Positions 1 to 12,346 are shown, counted from the stretch's first letter. The stretch: DNA of 64,000 nucleotides from Blastomussa wellsi (GCA_947652115.1 OX393561.1:24530878-24594877), one strand, 5' to 3'. A program made the numbers and translations. The notes: generated from the sequence alone by a model not told the origin.

Positions 1-228
1 TTCTTTCACCTGAATGCCAGTCACGTCATCCACCCTGCGACCATGAAATTTTGCTTCCCTAGCAGCTTTTGTGATCTTTGCAGCTATCTGTAAGACCCTC
101 CTTAGGCGGTTCCAAGGCAAGATAAAAATGTTTTTCAAGTAACCAGAGGAAAAATGTGGATCATTCAAATTATGTCTCGTCAATTTTCTCTCTTCTGATT
201 TCCATGTGAGAGAGTCTTCCTTCTATTC
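1..228 (-). CDS. Candidate exon of unrecognised gene, partial at window edge
   Basis: The minus strand is open from the window edge to about 228, where a TAG stop lies just upstream of a plausible AG acceptor. The translated stretch is basic and of ordinary protein composition (it contains 'NIFILPWNRLRRV' and 'AAREAKFHGRRVDDV'), unlike random AT-rich frames nearby. I do not recognise the family. The gene would continue to the left of the window. It may be a host exon or an exon of a transposon; the call rests only on open frame, composition and a possible acceptor. Confidence 0.3.
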
Positions 229-829
229 TCATTCTATTTCTTGTAAATCTTCTTCTCGTTTGTATGCAAACAGGCTTACTTCTCTGCTACAAGAGCCTGT
301 TCTTTTTTTCACTTTGCTCATTTATTTAGAATTTGTGGCCTTGAATGCTCCAAAACCTGTTTCTTATTGCTTGCTTTCTGCTGCTTTTACACTGATGGCC
401 CTCTCTAAAATAATGAAAATAAATTATCAGGTGGAATTAATCCAATTTGAAACAATGGCGAAGAAAGTAAAGATCCAACATGCCTTCCTTTACAAAGGTG
501 TTGATTACAACACAGGTTTAAACATCACTTTCTCACACTATAAAGACAGTTTTCTGTATTGTTTAAATGGACTCCTGACATGAAATGGGAACAGTTGACT
601 TCGGTAAACCTTTGTTGCTCCAGCAATCAGCAACATTAAATAGTTCCAGAGCTATTTGCAGGTAGTGATTTAAAAGATCCACTTTTTTAAAGCCAGGGAC
701 ATTATGAGGGAGAGATAACTAGTACATGACCAAACTCACCATAGTTAAATCTATACCACAGTGATTGGTAGAAAATACCAAATGTTTCACAGTGCTTTCA
801 GTAAGTTTTGAAGTACCAGGCTGAGGATG

Positions 830-905
830 ATAAATAGGCGGCTGGGGTATCTAGCGCCGAAGGCGCGAGCAGCTAGGGGGATCTGGGGGCATGCCCCCCC
901 AGAAA
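830..905 (+). repeat. GC-rich dispersed repeat with C/G-run hairpin
   Basis: Begins with an 'ataggcggct' motif, followed by a short inverted repeat ('gcgccgaaggcgc') and a G-run/C-run palindrome around 'ggggggcatgcccccc' at about 884-900, then an 'agaaaatttt' tail. The composition contrasts sharply with the AT-rich flanks. It looks like one copy of a dispersed non-coding repeat; the 'ataggcggc' start recurs at 2118. Confidence 0.5.
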
Positions 906-2117
906 ATTTTGAATTCTAGACGCTCGGAAATGCCATTTCCAGCGTTTTCCAAGAGGTATTTCCTTCTAAAAAAGTAACGGAAATTAGGCAATAAAACACT
1001 GTAGTTGCAGTCATTTTAACAGAATTTGCATTTTTTATTATTAGTAGCAGCAGGTTCTGCCTTTGTAAGAACTGTTTGAGAAGTGAAACACACAAAGACA
1101 AATTTCTGCTAAACAAATGTTTTTACAGAATGTCGCTAATTTTAACGAGTTTCACAAATAGACCAAATTCACCCAAATTATTGATACTGTACCGAAATGC
1201 AATGCTGCCGAAATCGGTTTGTTGTAACGCAAAGCCGACTTAAATTGTTATAACGCACAGCCGACTTAAACTTCACACAGCAAGTTACTGCTTGAGGCTG
1301 TTTTGAATAACAATGTATTTTTTATGAAAATGACGATTGTATAACCAAACTATTCGGTAAAAATGAAATAGCCCACACACAAAAAAGAAAAGAAATGGTC
1401 TTTGACTTCACTGACAAAGGTCGTCGGGTCGAGTCGTAGCATCGCGTTACACTGAGGCGAGTCATGAGGTTGTTGTGTCCGTTATGGTTCAATGATTCTT
1501 TTGAGATGCAAATTTATCACTTTATTTAGGGGCAAATAAATGTTATTGAAAAGTTGAACTGTAACGAATGATAACTTACCTTTAGACTTCTTCGCTCCAA
1601 TGGTAAAGAAATTTTCTAGAACGCCTTGTCTTTTCGCCATTCCGGCAAAACTTCGAACACGTGCTTTCTGATCACGTGAAATGTCACACGCAATTGTTAT
1701 GTAACCGCTGAATGGATTCCACAAGGTCCGTTCTGCCGTTTTCACTCTTGTTATTAGTTCGAATTCGTGGACAAATTCATCATTTTTCTTGGGAAAGAAA
1801 ACCCTTTATAATTTGTACATCAAGTTCCTGGTTGGTAAAACGGGTAAACAATTTTTCTTGGTCGGGAGCGGTGAGATATTTACCAGCAATTAACGCCTAA
1901 CACAAGCGATAAATTCCCCGTCCTGAAGCTGTTAAATGTTTGTAAGCAAAGCGGAAATGAGTAGGTTTGTATTTGTTGTGAATGATTATTTTTTCCAATA
2001 TCAAAGGATTTATTTTAAGAATTCGATAGGAAGGTAAAAACATAAAAAGCAAGCTCGCGTTCGATGGCGTTTTGCCAGATATACACGTCTCTGAAATGAC
2101 TAGCTGATGGCAAAAAA

Positions 2118-2190
2118 TAGGCGGCGGGATGGACCAAAGTACCCGGCGGTCTACCGCCGGTAGCCGCCTTCTATTGAAACCTCTGGTTTC
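2118..2190 (+). repeat. GC-rich 'ccgccggtagccgcc' repeat
   Basis: Contains 'ataggcggcggg', then the palindromic 'cggcggtctaccgccg' and 'gtagccgcc', ending near 'ttgaaacc'. The same blocks occur in opposite orientation at about 52487-52640, so this is a dispersed repeat family and not a local oddity. Confidence 0.55.
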
Positions 2191-3365
2191 ATGCGTGAAC
2201 TTGCTGATTCAGGACAACACCCCCACTACGCAAATTGCTTTCTCCAATTCCAATATAACAAGTCTGTAGCTTTAACCTTGGGAATATCCAAAGAGAAAAC
2301 ATTTGTGATTGTTCTACCACCAATACCAAAATACAAAATTTAAGCTGTGGCAACATTTATGTCGCAAGACATTCTGGTGTCTCGTTCCTGCAGATATCAC
2401 AGCTTAAAGTGGCACAAAAAGGTGTTCCCAAGAAAAAGAACATCGACTCTGTTATCCAATGTAAATGTGACTAAATTGTATACAAAACCAGTACTTGCCA
2501 CAAATGATATGAAAAGTTTATTTTTATCATGTAACTTACACTGACACTATCCATGTAAAAGTTTAAAAACAATTTTAAATAACTGGGTGGAGGTATATTA
2601 ATTACTGTTGGGCTGAAGTAGTGAGCTAATATCGTTCATTAACTGTTTAGTTGAATGATGTGTTTACAAAAACCCACTTTATTGTTAGTAAATTTCACTG
2701 TAGCTTGTAAGCAACCGAAACAAGAAAATACATGCTTTCTTCAGCAGTTTGATTGGTGGTGGTTTTTTTGTTAGAAGATGCCCCTTTATGCTTTTGCAGC
2801 ACTTTGACCAACTTGCTTTTTCTTCTTACTATGCCCAGGGTTTGTTTGAAAAAAATCATTCTTTAATTTTTGTTTATTTTGATGGGGTCAAAGGGTTCCC
2901 TTTCTTTCGCCCCACACACATTTCTGTGTTTCAGCTCTTTGTCTTTGAAATGCTTTCATATGAGATGAAAAGCAAAATGTGGCTATACAATTCACTAACT
3001 GAATTTTTGCCCCTTTCAGAGTGAGCCCCAGACCAATCCCTTAAATTGTCTTCATTGATAGTGGATATGTCATTTGTAGGTACACTAGGTTGGGGTTGTT
3101 TGAGATGTGAATTTTCAGCACGGCACAGAAAGTTTGTTCAGGAACATGCTGGAGAACATGAGCATGAACATGTGAGAGGCAGGTTTGGCTGGCCGGGTTT
3201 GTTTGGGGAACGTCCCAGGTAAACATGCTAAACATAGCCCTTTCAGCTATTTTGGGGATCTATAATTTGGTTCACCAGTTGCTTAACATGTTGGAGCCGA
3301 GCAGCCATCTGTGAACTCGTGTGTTACTTTGGTCTGGTACTTGTTTGTTTTCAAGTAGTCAGTGA

Positions 3366-3585
3366 TTAGTGCTCAGCATTAATGAACTGAATGGTGGTCA
3401 GAAGGTGAAAAAATAATTTGTTTTGAGTAGGGAAACCATCCACAAACTCAATATGATAGTGCTTTATAGCATCTAGAAAAACAGGGTCATTAGTCAATGA
3501 CCTCAAATTATTTTCTTGATTCTTCAGCTGACCAGCTGAGAAATTAAGCACCAACTGGCATAAATTGTTTTTGTCAATAGGTGGT
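3366..3585 (-). pseudogene. DIRS-like retrotransposon pol, N-terminal fragment
   Basis: The frame contains the motif 'DPVFLDAIKHYHIEFVDGFP', which matches the region just before the reverse transcriptase of DIRS-type (tyrosine-recombinase) retrotransposons. It lies directly downstream of the gag-like ORF on the same strand, the order expected for DIRS elements. No RT core, RNase H or recombinase follows, because the frame stops at 3366. This is a truncated remnant. Family assignment is from memory of the motif and not from a search. Confidence 0.5.
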
Positions 3586-3610
3586 GAGACCGTGTCCGTT
3601 ACCTGTGTTT

Positions 3611-4400
3611 TTAGTGGGTTTTGCTGTTGCTGTTGGTCTTTCGTTGGGCACTCGTCTTCTGTGCCCGGTTGTATCCTAAAAAAGGACGCTTTTGAAAAGG
3701 CTTCTGGCTGGAACTTCGGTCATAAGGCTTGTAATTCGAGTGACGAAATTTATGCCTGTTGGCTTTCATGTAGCAGTGGCTCGACGTTCGTGTGTCTGAA
3801 CTTTTCTGCATTTGTAGGCCCGCTTTCTTAGCTTCCGCCATATCTTTCAGATGTTTAGAAAGATCATCCCCGAACAACTTTGTTGTGGGTTTGATATCTT
3901 CTTTGCATAGCCTTGTGTAGGTTGGATTGAGGTCTGGTTTTATTAGCTCTCGCCTCTTCATGTTTAGTTTAAAATTTGCATTTGCTAAAAGAACAATGCT
4001 ATCCATCACCTGATCAAGGATCTGATGAGTGTTTGGTGTTTTTCCCTCATGAAGATCCTTCACCAGCTGGTCACTCAGGATAGTCATGGCTGACAAGCTT
4101 TGAACAATTGGTTCTTGTACTCGCTGAAAAGCGAGGTCAACTGTTCTGCTCCTCCGAGTCAGCAGATCCCAAATCTCTTTGTTAACTGTCGTAAGCGACA
4201 GAAATTTGCTATTCTCAGGAGGGGGATATTTGTCAGCTCTCTCTTTCACCGTGTCCAAAGACAGGCCTCCAGCAACCATGTTATGTATCAATCCCGCAAT
4301 CTTTTGTAATGTAGCTGGAGATTTCTCGTTGGATTTCACATATGCCTGAGTCAGGCTTCCTAGGATATCATCCTGCGGCCCTGAGTTAGGGTGATGCAGG
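3611..4400 (-). pseudogene. DIRS-like gag, 5'-truncated
   Basis: A 242-residue frame (ATG at 4339) extends openly upstream to about 4400, where a 'LTQAY' motif fits the typical start of this domain. It contains the 'KYPPPENSKFLSLTTVNKEI' block, followed by 'WDLLTRRSRTVDLAFQRVQE', characteristic of DIRS gag proteins. A Lys/Arg/Ser-rich tail (residues about 185-242) is likely to bind nucleic acid. Pol follows on the same strand at 3585. The full N-terminus is not visible. It could be functional only if longer copies exist elsewhere. Confidence 0.55.
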
Positions 4401-5691
4401 AGTCTTCACTGCAGGAGTTGCACTCGAGTCAAGCACATTTGAGCACATTGATGGCGGCGCCAATATTTATTTCTTTGTCACTATCGCTTGCTTTTAACTC
4501 CACAACCTCCAACCTCTGTTTGGAATTGCCTCCAAGATTTAAAGCCCAACACACTCACAAGAAATCCTGATTAATTTCTTCTTTATTATTCACCACTCAG
4601 ATCTTCCTGAAGCTCAAGATTACAAAGGTTTCCTATTCTATTTACTTCTATTGTCTCTCTTATTACTGTCAATCATCTGTTTTTGGGTTTCAACTAAAAA
4701 GGTTCCAAAGTTCAAGGCTATTCGATTCGCACGCGTTGTCTGTCACTTAACACTTTCTCAAATCACATTGCTTATAATCAAAACAAAGGCAAAATCACGT
4801 GATCTACAACAAAAGAACAATGATAACGATACACCTCATAATTCCTGACATCCTCCCACCATATGTCTACATCTTGAAGACATATGTTAAACTTGCATTT
4901 TTGACTAGGAAATTGTATTTAAACTGCTCTGTTGATCTTATCTTACAAGGCAATACGATCAAATTAACAGACTGTAATGCTTAAACTCTGTATAGACTCA
5001 TTTCGAACTGATCAGTAGCACAATAAACATGTACAATTGTGTAACATGCATCAAAAATTCAAAATTTCTACAAATTTCTCCAAAGTTGTGAGAACACTTT
5101 AATTTGCACATTAAAACACACTAAGGGCCAAAATTATTGTTTTGCTGGGTTTTAGCGTTGTAGTCAGCATTTTTAGTTATATCCATGATGTTTTGCGGCC
5201 TCTTAATTTTGTAAAATATCTAGAAATCTGTCCAAATTCATATTAACACTTTGGAATTATCACAGTAAATCATCATTACTAGCAAACAATCATATGATCA
5301 AAAGTTTTTTTGCCAAGTCAGCAATCTTAATTTTTACCCATAATACATTGCGCATCCTAAAACTAGTACATTTTGCACACTTTTGGGTAACACATTGTGC
5401 ATTTTGAAATATCCTTATCAAGACAAAACTAATTATGAGTTTGTGTTCATCAAACAGTTCATTAACATTACAATGAAGCAATAATGTCTTCATGGACATC
5501 CCAGGCAACTTGATAAACTTTTTTTCGACCTCTGCCCCTCTCTATCAGCTCTGAACAAATGTAACGAACAGTGCCAGGAAACACAAAAGCGACCTTCTTT
5601 TGATCAAGCTTATACGTCATGTCTTTCAAGTTATCCCTTAAAAAAAATGTCCTTTAAGAACCGAGTCCCAGCAGTAAATGCACACCCATAA
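4401..5691. other. No supported gene
   Basis: AT-rich non-coding stretch. Short frames here lack domain signals and splice context. No paired repeats were found. Confidence 0.4.
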
Positions 5692-8177
5692 TCAGACATC
5701 TTCTCCCAGTTCAACAGGGCCTTCACTAGTAACTTTCAGCAGGTAATAATCATAGGAATCATCTTCATCTGCTGCAATGGCAACATGAAGGTGGACAGGC
5801 TCAGCCATGGGAATTTCACTTTGGGCTCGTGTGGCAGCAGCAGATGCCTCCCGCTGTAACATGATTTCCTGCAAGCCATCAACCAGTTCCTTGTTCTGGC
5901 AGTCATTGAAGTTGTCAAAGAGACACTCGCCACAGTAACAGGATCGCTTCCTTACTAGGACCTTGCATTGCTGTGGGGTGGTAACTACAGAGTGCAATTT
6001 ACGGATGCCCTTAACAGTTTCAAACTTGCGTCCTTCGCGGTTACGTAAAATTGCATCAGGACCCTGACATGGAACGTAAAAAAAATTCTTCTATTCAGGC
6101 TGACTGATTTGGAGCGAGAAGGAAAATGACGACTGTGCAGGTTTAGAGAAATGATTTTTTAGATGGTCACAGAGGTCTTTTGCATTGGTTATGCTTGCTG
6201 TTCCACATACTACTGCAAGACTGGCCTGTTGTTTTACATGGGATCCAGCAGCATCCTGCTCGCCTTTAGCATGGGATGTTTCAAAGAAGTTTCTTTGAAT
6301 TGTGAACCCAAAGTCTGCAAGTGAACATGACAAATCCCCAATGCAGTGCCTTGACTTGTACTGTGCTGCACAGCCATCTGTAAACTCGTGCAGTTTGGTG
6401 ATGTTCAGCTGCAGATCATCTGAGATATTTTGCCACTAGCAACTGGGCATGGTGCACAGAATCATAGTCCTGTACTGGATCATCACTGATCACAAAGATG
6501 TGTTCCTTGATGATGATGGGCTCCTGGGCAGTGCTTTCCTTTTCATCATGTGCAGATGCGTGTCGAAACAGGACAGTGATGTGAAGACTTGCCTTGTTCA
6601 CGTCAAAATACTGGGACTGGATTTCATTCTGTCCTCTGCAAGAGTAGCTCTCAGAGTAGTCGTGGATGCAGACGGCATGTCCAAGAGGTAGGGTTTCTAG
6701 TAGTTCATCAAGCTGCTTTCTCTGCCAAATAGCCATGAACTGGTGGTAGGGATAGTCCTCCAGCAGCTGAATGAAATACTGGAAAAGCTCCTTGGGGCAT
6801 GTCTCCTTCTGCACCAGTGCAATTTTCTTTTGTGGCTCTCCAGAAGCTGTCACCTTGCCAGTAAGAACATAATCAAAGTGCTTCCACTTGGTGGTGCCTT
6901 CCTCAGACTGCTCCTCTGGAAAAGCTTCAAAAGGTGTGTGCCACATTCTTCACATGATCGATCTATGCAGCAAAGCCTGTGGAAGTCACTACCCTCAGGT
7001 TTAGGACATGGTGTCATTTCCACAGCTTCATTTAAAGAGATCAAGGGTATCTCAAGGGTGGGATTTTCATTCAGAAGAGTTTTTCGAAACTTGAAACATT
7101 GACTGAACACAATCCGTGCTTCTTCATGTTTGCGGCATAAACAAGACCTTCTGTCCCTCTCCTTTGCTGCTTTAACAAAATATGGCTTTAGGCCCTCAAA
7201 TTTTCTCTGAGAAATTTTAACATCAGGGTTGGCTGCATGAAAATTGAAGTAGACTTCACTTTGAGTCTGCTCCAGCACGTGTTTGGGATGTTCTATGTAC
7301 TGTTTTGGGTCAATTCGTTTCTTGATGATATCCTTCTTGTCTCCTGTTGGTCTACTAGCCTCAAAAGTCCAATACAGGCAGACAGAGTTTTTCACTTCCT
7401 CAGAAAGTGAATCCACTCTGGGTTTCCTCTTCGTCAGTAGCCAACTTGGTTCACCTCCCTTAAGGTTCTCAAACCTGCACTTTATTCCTCGACTAACAGA
7501 ACGCCTATCTAAAGAAACAAGCTTTGAAACAGTTGAAGTTAGCCTCTTTTCTTTCACTGTTTCACCAAACGCAAGTGATTTCATTGCCCCGAATGTAGCG
7601 CGGCCTTCATTTTTCTTGTTGCGCTTCAAATGCTTGATGCCACTGGTTAGGTCGGATGTGATGGCTCTCAAAGCTTCCATTTCTTTTTCGTCTTCTGGTG
7701 ATTTTACTAGGCCTTTTTCTCTAGTGACTTTCTTGTTTGTGGACTTCGGACAAGCTTTTCTACAACTTCTACTTTTTTACTTGGTGTTGCCGGAAGCGCT
7801 TTTCTTGTTTTGTCAACTGCTCGCTTTTTTGCCATCCGACTTTTAAACACGCCCACTGTTTCAGCAGGAAGTGTTTCTTCTGTTTCGATAATCATTGCGG
7901 CAGCCTTTTTCTTAGCCCGGTATTTCTTTGACCTTTCTCTGCTTTGTGCTTTCAGTTTTTCTTCTTTCTCTGCTTTCTTTTGTCGAAATTTGCGAACTCT
8001 AACTGTGCTTTTTCCATTCCCGCCGTCTGTAATTTTCTGCGATGGAGCAAGTGCTTTTTGACCTTTTTGTTGCTTTCTTTCCACGGCTTTCTGTATTAGC
8101 TTCTTTCTGTTTTTTTCTTAGTCGGCTTTTTTGATAGCATTTTTCTTTTCCTTTTGTTCTTTTCTCCATCTTCTCAT
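5692..8177 (-). pseudogene. Intronless DDE-transposase-like gene, broken
   Basis: Read on minus from ATG 8177, the gene has an in-frame TAA at codon 20, then a Lys/Arg-rich bZIP-like segment (8084-7707), a frameshift near 7710, and a 276-residue segment (7680-6850) with a Cys/His cluster (C-x-C, 'CCIDRSCEECGTH'). Another frame change leads to 6946-6416 with 'HDYSESYSC' (possible first catalytic Asp). An adjoining segment (about 6410-6091) has 'FTDGCAAQYKSRHC' (second Asp) and 'SHAKGEQDAAGSH' (Glu). A Cys-rich C-terminus follows (5997-5692). The Asp/Asp/Glu order fits a cut-and-paste transposase. I recognise it only as a repeated cnidarian-type family and cannot name the superfamily. At least one stop and two or three frameshifts make it inactive. 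Confidence 0.5.
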
Positions 8178-9241
8178 TGCTTCTGCTTTATTCTCTTGCT
8201 CCATTGAAAACCGTCTCGCGTAGTGAACGTGATCTCATGCACCCGAGGGACTTTGAAAAACATGTGTTAGTCTGCACATTTACACAGCTATTTTCGGAGT
8301 TATTACATAACAAACCTTCTCGGGAGGTTACCAAGGCCACATGTTGTTTCACAAAGGAATTCTTCGAAATCATGGCAAAGTTTTTGTGTTTTTTCGCTGC
8401 CTTTCGCGCGAGAAAATCCTACATGTAATTGGAAACTCATGAAGAAACGTTTCACAAGGCTTGGAATTTAGAAAAACTCCTCTTGTGAGCTCCCTGCTTT
8501 ATATTTTAACATGAAAATGTTCATGAAGATTCGTTTTGAGATGAGATTCAAATGTGGCGGCAATCTGAAGGTTTTGGATCCATTCCGGGTAGTTGGGAAG
8601 ACTTTGACTTTCTTTTATGCTTTCAATGGCACATCAAAACATGGAGCGTTTCACAAGGCTTGGGATTCAGACTTTTTCTTACTGCGTTTGAGCGAATGAC
8701 CCTAGATTGTTAATGTTTTCGGGAAAGAGGCCTTAGGAAGTGAGAATGCTGTCTGCGGTGGTATTTTTTGATCACCTAAAAAAATGTAACTTGTCTGGGA
8801 ACCTTAATTTCAACTGCAGAAGCTGAGAGCAGTATCGTGACGCCTTAACTACGAGGTACTTTTTTGGAATTTTAACCATACAGACTCTAGTTTTAGAAAA
8901 ATCGATTTATTAGGTTGAAAGTATGTTTGGTCTTTGTAATTTTAATATTTTTCCAAACAATAATTGGCACGTTGGTCTAGATATATTCTTGTCACGTGAC
9001 GGCCATATTTTGAATCAATTTTGTCAAACAAAAATTTCGCAAAAAATAATAGTGCAGTGAATATTCACGAAACTTTGCATATTTATTGACAAATATAAAT
9101 AATATATATTAATATATTATTATATTGTGAAATCTTACAAATGTACCGCTCATAACAAAGAAGATATTTGGGAAGGCATTTGTGTCACTCTGATTGTACA
9201 CATGTATTGTGCTACTGATCACTGCAACATTTACTCAATGT
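8178..9241. other. No supported gene
   Basis: AT-rich. Two short stretches share 'cgtttcacaaggcttggaat/gattca' (about 8448-8470 and 8648-8670), suggesting a degraded local duplication. A low-complexity 'aatatatatt' tract lies at about 9100-9125. No terminal inverted repeats for the adjoining transposase gene were found. Confidence 0.4.
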
Positions 9242-11423
9242 TCAGTCTGCATGCTCATCATTTGCTATATCAAGTATTCGCACACCCGCTGCGACTGCTG
9301 CATCACGGGCAGGTCTGAATTCTGGAACGTTCAGGTTAAGCTGGTTCTGGGAAGTCGAAGGCGTCCGATCGCATATCAGTTCCAGGGGATAGAGGTGGTT
9401 TACTGGTCTCTCAATATGGCCACTTCCGGCTCGCAGTTTAGCCCCTCGAACCACTCCATCCTGGCCAGTGTACAGTGCCTCAATTATTCCCAGCGGCCAC
9501 TTCCCTCTGCTTCTATCTTCCGAATGGATCATAACATCATCAACTGCCAAGGTGATTCCTTTCCCGTCATATTTCAAGTTATGCCGCTCTCGAAGTCCCC
9601 TGATGTACTCTTTGCTCCATCGTTTCCACATGTAGTCTTTACACCTCTTCAGGTACTTGGTCCGTTTAGGTAGATCACGAAGCTCGCGATGTGGCTCCTT
9701 CTCTGGCAGTATGGTGGTACCAATAAGCTGCATACTGTTGGGCATGATCAATGGCAGTTGTACATCATCCTCAACGTAATCTAAAGGGCGATTGTTCAAA
9801 GTCACCTCAACGTCTTGAAGTACATCTTCAAGCTCATTCCAGCTAAGGCAACCATTTCCAATGGTTTTGCTTAGAGCTCACTTCACTAGGCCAACCAACC
9901 GTTCAAATTTACCACCCCACCATGGGGCGCGACTCAAATTGAATTGCCACTTGATGTTTTCTGTCGATAGGTAATGGTGAACCCGTTCATCTTCTTGGAC
10001 TTGCTTTAACCAACTTGCTATGGCAGTGAATGTTTTGGCATTATCCAAGTAGATTTTCTCTGGCCTTCCCTTTCTAGTTATTAGGCGTTTTAGACTTCTC
10101 AGAAATTCACTCGTCTCCAGGCTCTTACTGAGTTCCAAGTAGAGGGCTTGCGTGAGGCTGCAAGCGTAGAGGACTACGTATACCTTCTCTTCTTTCTTTT
10201 GAGTGACATGGTACTTGATGGGTCCAGCAAAGTTTACACCAACAACTTGAAAAGGGCAACTTACTTCGGTTCGGTCATGTGGGAGGTTTCCAGGTGGTGG
10301 TCTTTCAGTGACTTGGAAGCGACGACAACCATAACACCCTTTTATCACTCTTTGGGCTACATGTCTAAGCCTGGGCACCCAATAACACTCTCTGATGCGC
10401 GCCATTGTCAGGCCGACTCCCCTATGCAAGTTGCACCGATGTGCGTCTTCTACGAGTTTTACGGTGTAGGGATGCGTGTCTGGCAAATAGACTGGATAGT
10501 GTCCCTGAACTCGACCTCGACACTCGAAGATGCCTTTCTCATTCTCTTCCAAACCCAGCCTTTGCTTATTATCTGTCACCGTGTCGTCCACACTCCTTTG
10601 AGGGCGCTTGGTCCAGAACAGGTGTTGTCTTTGTATCTCATCAGCCATCAGAGGTCCCACCATTCTTTCTTCTTTATTTAGACGTGAGTTTCTTGTAAAT
10701 CTCACAATCCAAGTGACAACCCGCAGCGTCTTGGTCAGGCTGAACTTTGCCAGCAGATCATCCAGACAGTTGGTTGCTGCAGTGAATCCAGCAAATACTT
10801 CTTTGATAACTTTAGCCTCTGCTTGGCACTCAGGTGTCGGACTTGTCACAATGTCTGTGGGCCACTTATCTTTGTCTTTAAGCCAACCCGGCCCTTGCGT
10901 CCACAACTTGTTGTCATCGACTTGCCCTCCTCAACTTCCCAAGTTGGCTGGATTATCCTTGGTGGGTACATGGCACCAGGTGATTTGTGTATGCCCTTGT
11001 ATTTTCTTCACTCTGTTTTCTACGAATTGCTTGTACTCGCCGCCACCTTTTATCCAGTGTAGAGCCACTGAGCTGTCCAGCCATCCATAACTCTGTTTCA
11101 CGGGAAAATCCACGAGCACGTTCCCCACTATTTCTATAGATCCTTGCTAGATTACACAACAACGCTCTTTTGGATGCGGTTTCATCGTCTCGAGGCATAA
11201 CTATCCTGATCTGATCTTTTTGTTTGTCCCATAGGAGCCCAAGGAGACTTCTGTTCTGTGGTCTCGAGTGACCAAGCTGTTGTTTGGAAAAAGTACTCTC
11301 GTCCTGAACCCGGTTTTCTCCTTCTTCTAATTTGGCGACATTTGAGTGCCACTTGTGTAACTTGAACTTGGCATCCACGAAAACTGAAATAGCTCCCTCT
11401 TTAAGTTCCCTCGCCTCTTGCAC
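9242..11423 (-). pseudogene. pol: BEL/Pao retrotransposon pol remnant (RNase H-integrase)
   Basis: Three minus-strand frames in the order expected for BEL/Pao pol. At 11423-10931 is the RT-to-RNase H region, with 'SYGWLDSSVALHWIKGG' and 'HVPTKDNPANLGS'. At 10906-9878 is the integrase, with an H-H-C-C zinc motif ('HRCNLHRG...GCYGCRRF'), catalytic-site analogues near 'VGVNFAGP' and 'IYLDNAKTF', and 'APWWGGKFERLVGLV'. At 9805-9242 is the DUF5641-type C-terminal domain. An in-frame stop at about 9878 and a frameshift near 10930 separate them. The RT core is missing and no LTRs were found. The protein differs clearly from the larger BEL element at 14.5-20.8 kb, so it is a second lineage. Confidence 0.8.
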
Positions 11424-11986
11424 AGTTGGTTTCCCGCTGATCAGACAGGGTTTTTGTTAAGATTTGTAGTAACAGGGACCTTTTGCCAAGTAAGAGGGAC
11501 CAAAATGGCGGCTCTGCCGCCATTTCTTGCCACAAAGTGGCAAGTGGGGGTAGGTGTGGGAGGGGGTCGGCCCTCCCACTTGGGGGGGGGGGGTCTGGGA
11601 AAATTTGAAAATTTTAGGCCCAAATGGGTGCATTTGAGGCTACTTTTGCACACTTGCTGTTGTTATATTGGCTTATATAATAAGGCATTTGTTACTATGA
11701 AACATGCAACTTTTAGTTATTTATTTTCAAAGTTGTAAAGTTTACATTGTTTAAATCTATGATACTCCTATAACACACTCTTCAGCTTCAATAATCCATA
11801 CTGTATCTTTCTGCAATCAGCATGCTCTTCAGGTGTCAAAAACTGGTGTTTTCTTGTCTTAAATTCACAAATCTTCTTCTCTGAAAATAGATCATTTTTT
11901 GGCTCAGAAATGCATTCATTTATGGCGTGATTTGACCTTAGACAACAACTCAGAGCAATGAATTATCTATACTTGATACTTTATAG
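11424..11986. repeat. G-rich dispersed repeat within gene-free stretch
   Basis: At about 11500-11645 the sequence is strongly G-biased, with 'gtgggagggggtcgg' and a long G homopolymer near 11580-11593, followed by 'tgggaaaatttgaaaatttt'. It resembles a dispersed repeat and could form G-quadruplex structure. The rest (11650-11986) shows nothing. Confidence 0.35.
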
Positions 11987-12305
11987 CTAATCAGAGAAAT
12001 AGTCTGATTCATAGTCAGAATCTTCCATGTTGTGGCTTTTCTCATCCCATTCAAGCTGGAGAGCAGCAAGATACGTGTCTATGTTTGGCTCACTGTTGAT
12101 GGTTTTTGAATCATCAATTTTCATGGAGGATGGCAAATCCAGATCATGTTGAGTGGCTTCATCGAGTGTTGGTGGATGGTCTGGGACTGCTGCTGCACTT
12201 GCCAAGGAAGATGAGGCCATAGTGGCTGAGATGGGAGGAGGTTTTTTAAGCTTTCTTCTATCCTTTTCTTTCAGCCACTCTGCAACCACATCACAGATTA
12301 ACCCT
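11987..12305 (-). CDS. Acidic/basic open frame, possible transposon exon
   Basis: A 100-residue minus-strand frame with a basic start ('AEWLKEKDRRKLKKPPPI') and a very acidic end ('MEDSDYESDYFSD'). It opens a little upstream of its ATG. About 0.8 kb upstream on the same strand lies a second acidic exon (13097-13260). Acidic Ser/Asp/Glu-rich ends are common in piggyBac-like and THAP-type transposase genes, but no catalytic core is seen. I do not recognise it; it could be parts of an internally deleted transposon. Confidence 0.25.
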
Positions 12306-12326
12306 TTAACATTTCGCGCAATAATT

Positions 12327-12346
12327 ATCGTTCGCCGGCGAACGAT
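12327..12346. repeat. 20-bp perfect palindrome
   Basis: The bases atcgttcgccggcgaacgat read the same on both strands. It is GC-rich within AT-rich DNA and lies about 10 bases from 'tttcgcgcaata' (12312-12323), which recurs inverted near 12875-12890 ('tattgcgcgaaa'). Together these may mark one end of a small foldback or MITE. Confidence 0.5.

Larger units (their letters stand above)
229..3365. other. No supported gene; dispersed GC-rich repeats
   Basis: AT-rich sequence with no convincing exon on either strand. It contains two GC-rich repeat copies listed separately (about 830-905 and 2118-2190) and a short duplicated motif near 1210-1270 ('taacgca-agccgacttaaa' twice). Confidence 0.5.

Noticed and set aside
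206..583. 125-residue plus-strand frame with hydrophobic segment
   Set aside because: AT-rich composition, no domain, and it overlaps the better-supported minus exon at 1-228 only at its edge; no promoter or splice context.
7283..7846. 187-residue plus-strand frame
   Set aside because: Antisense shadow of the transposase-like gene on minus (Phe/Leu/Ser-rich, typical of the reverse of Lys/Glu-rich coding).
9448..11423. Plus-strand frames across 9.2-11.1 kb
   Set aside because: All are antisense to the decayed BEL/Pao pol on minus and carry no motifs.
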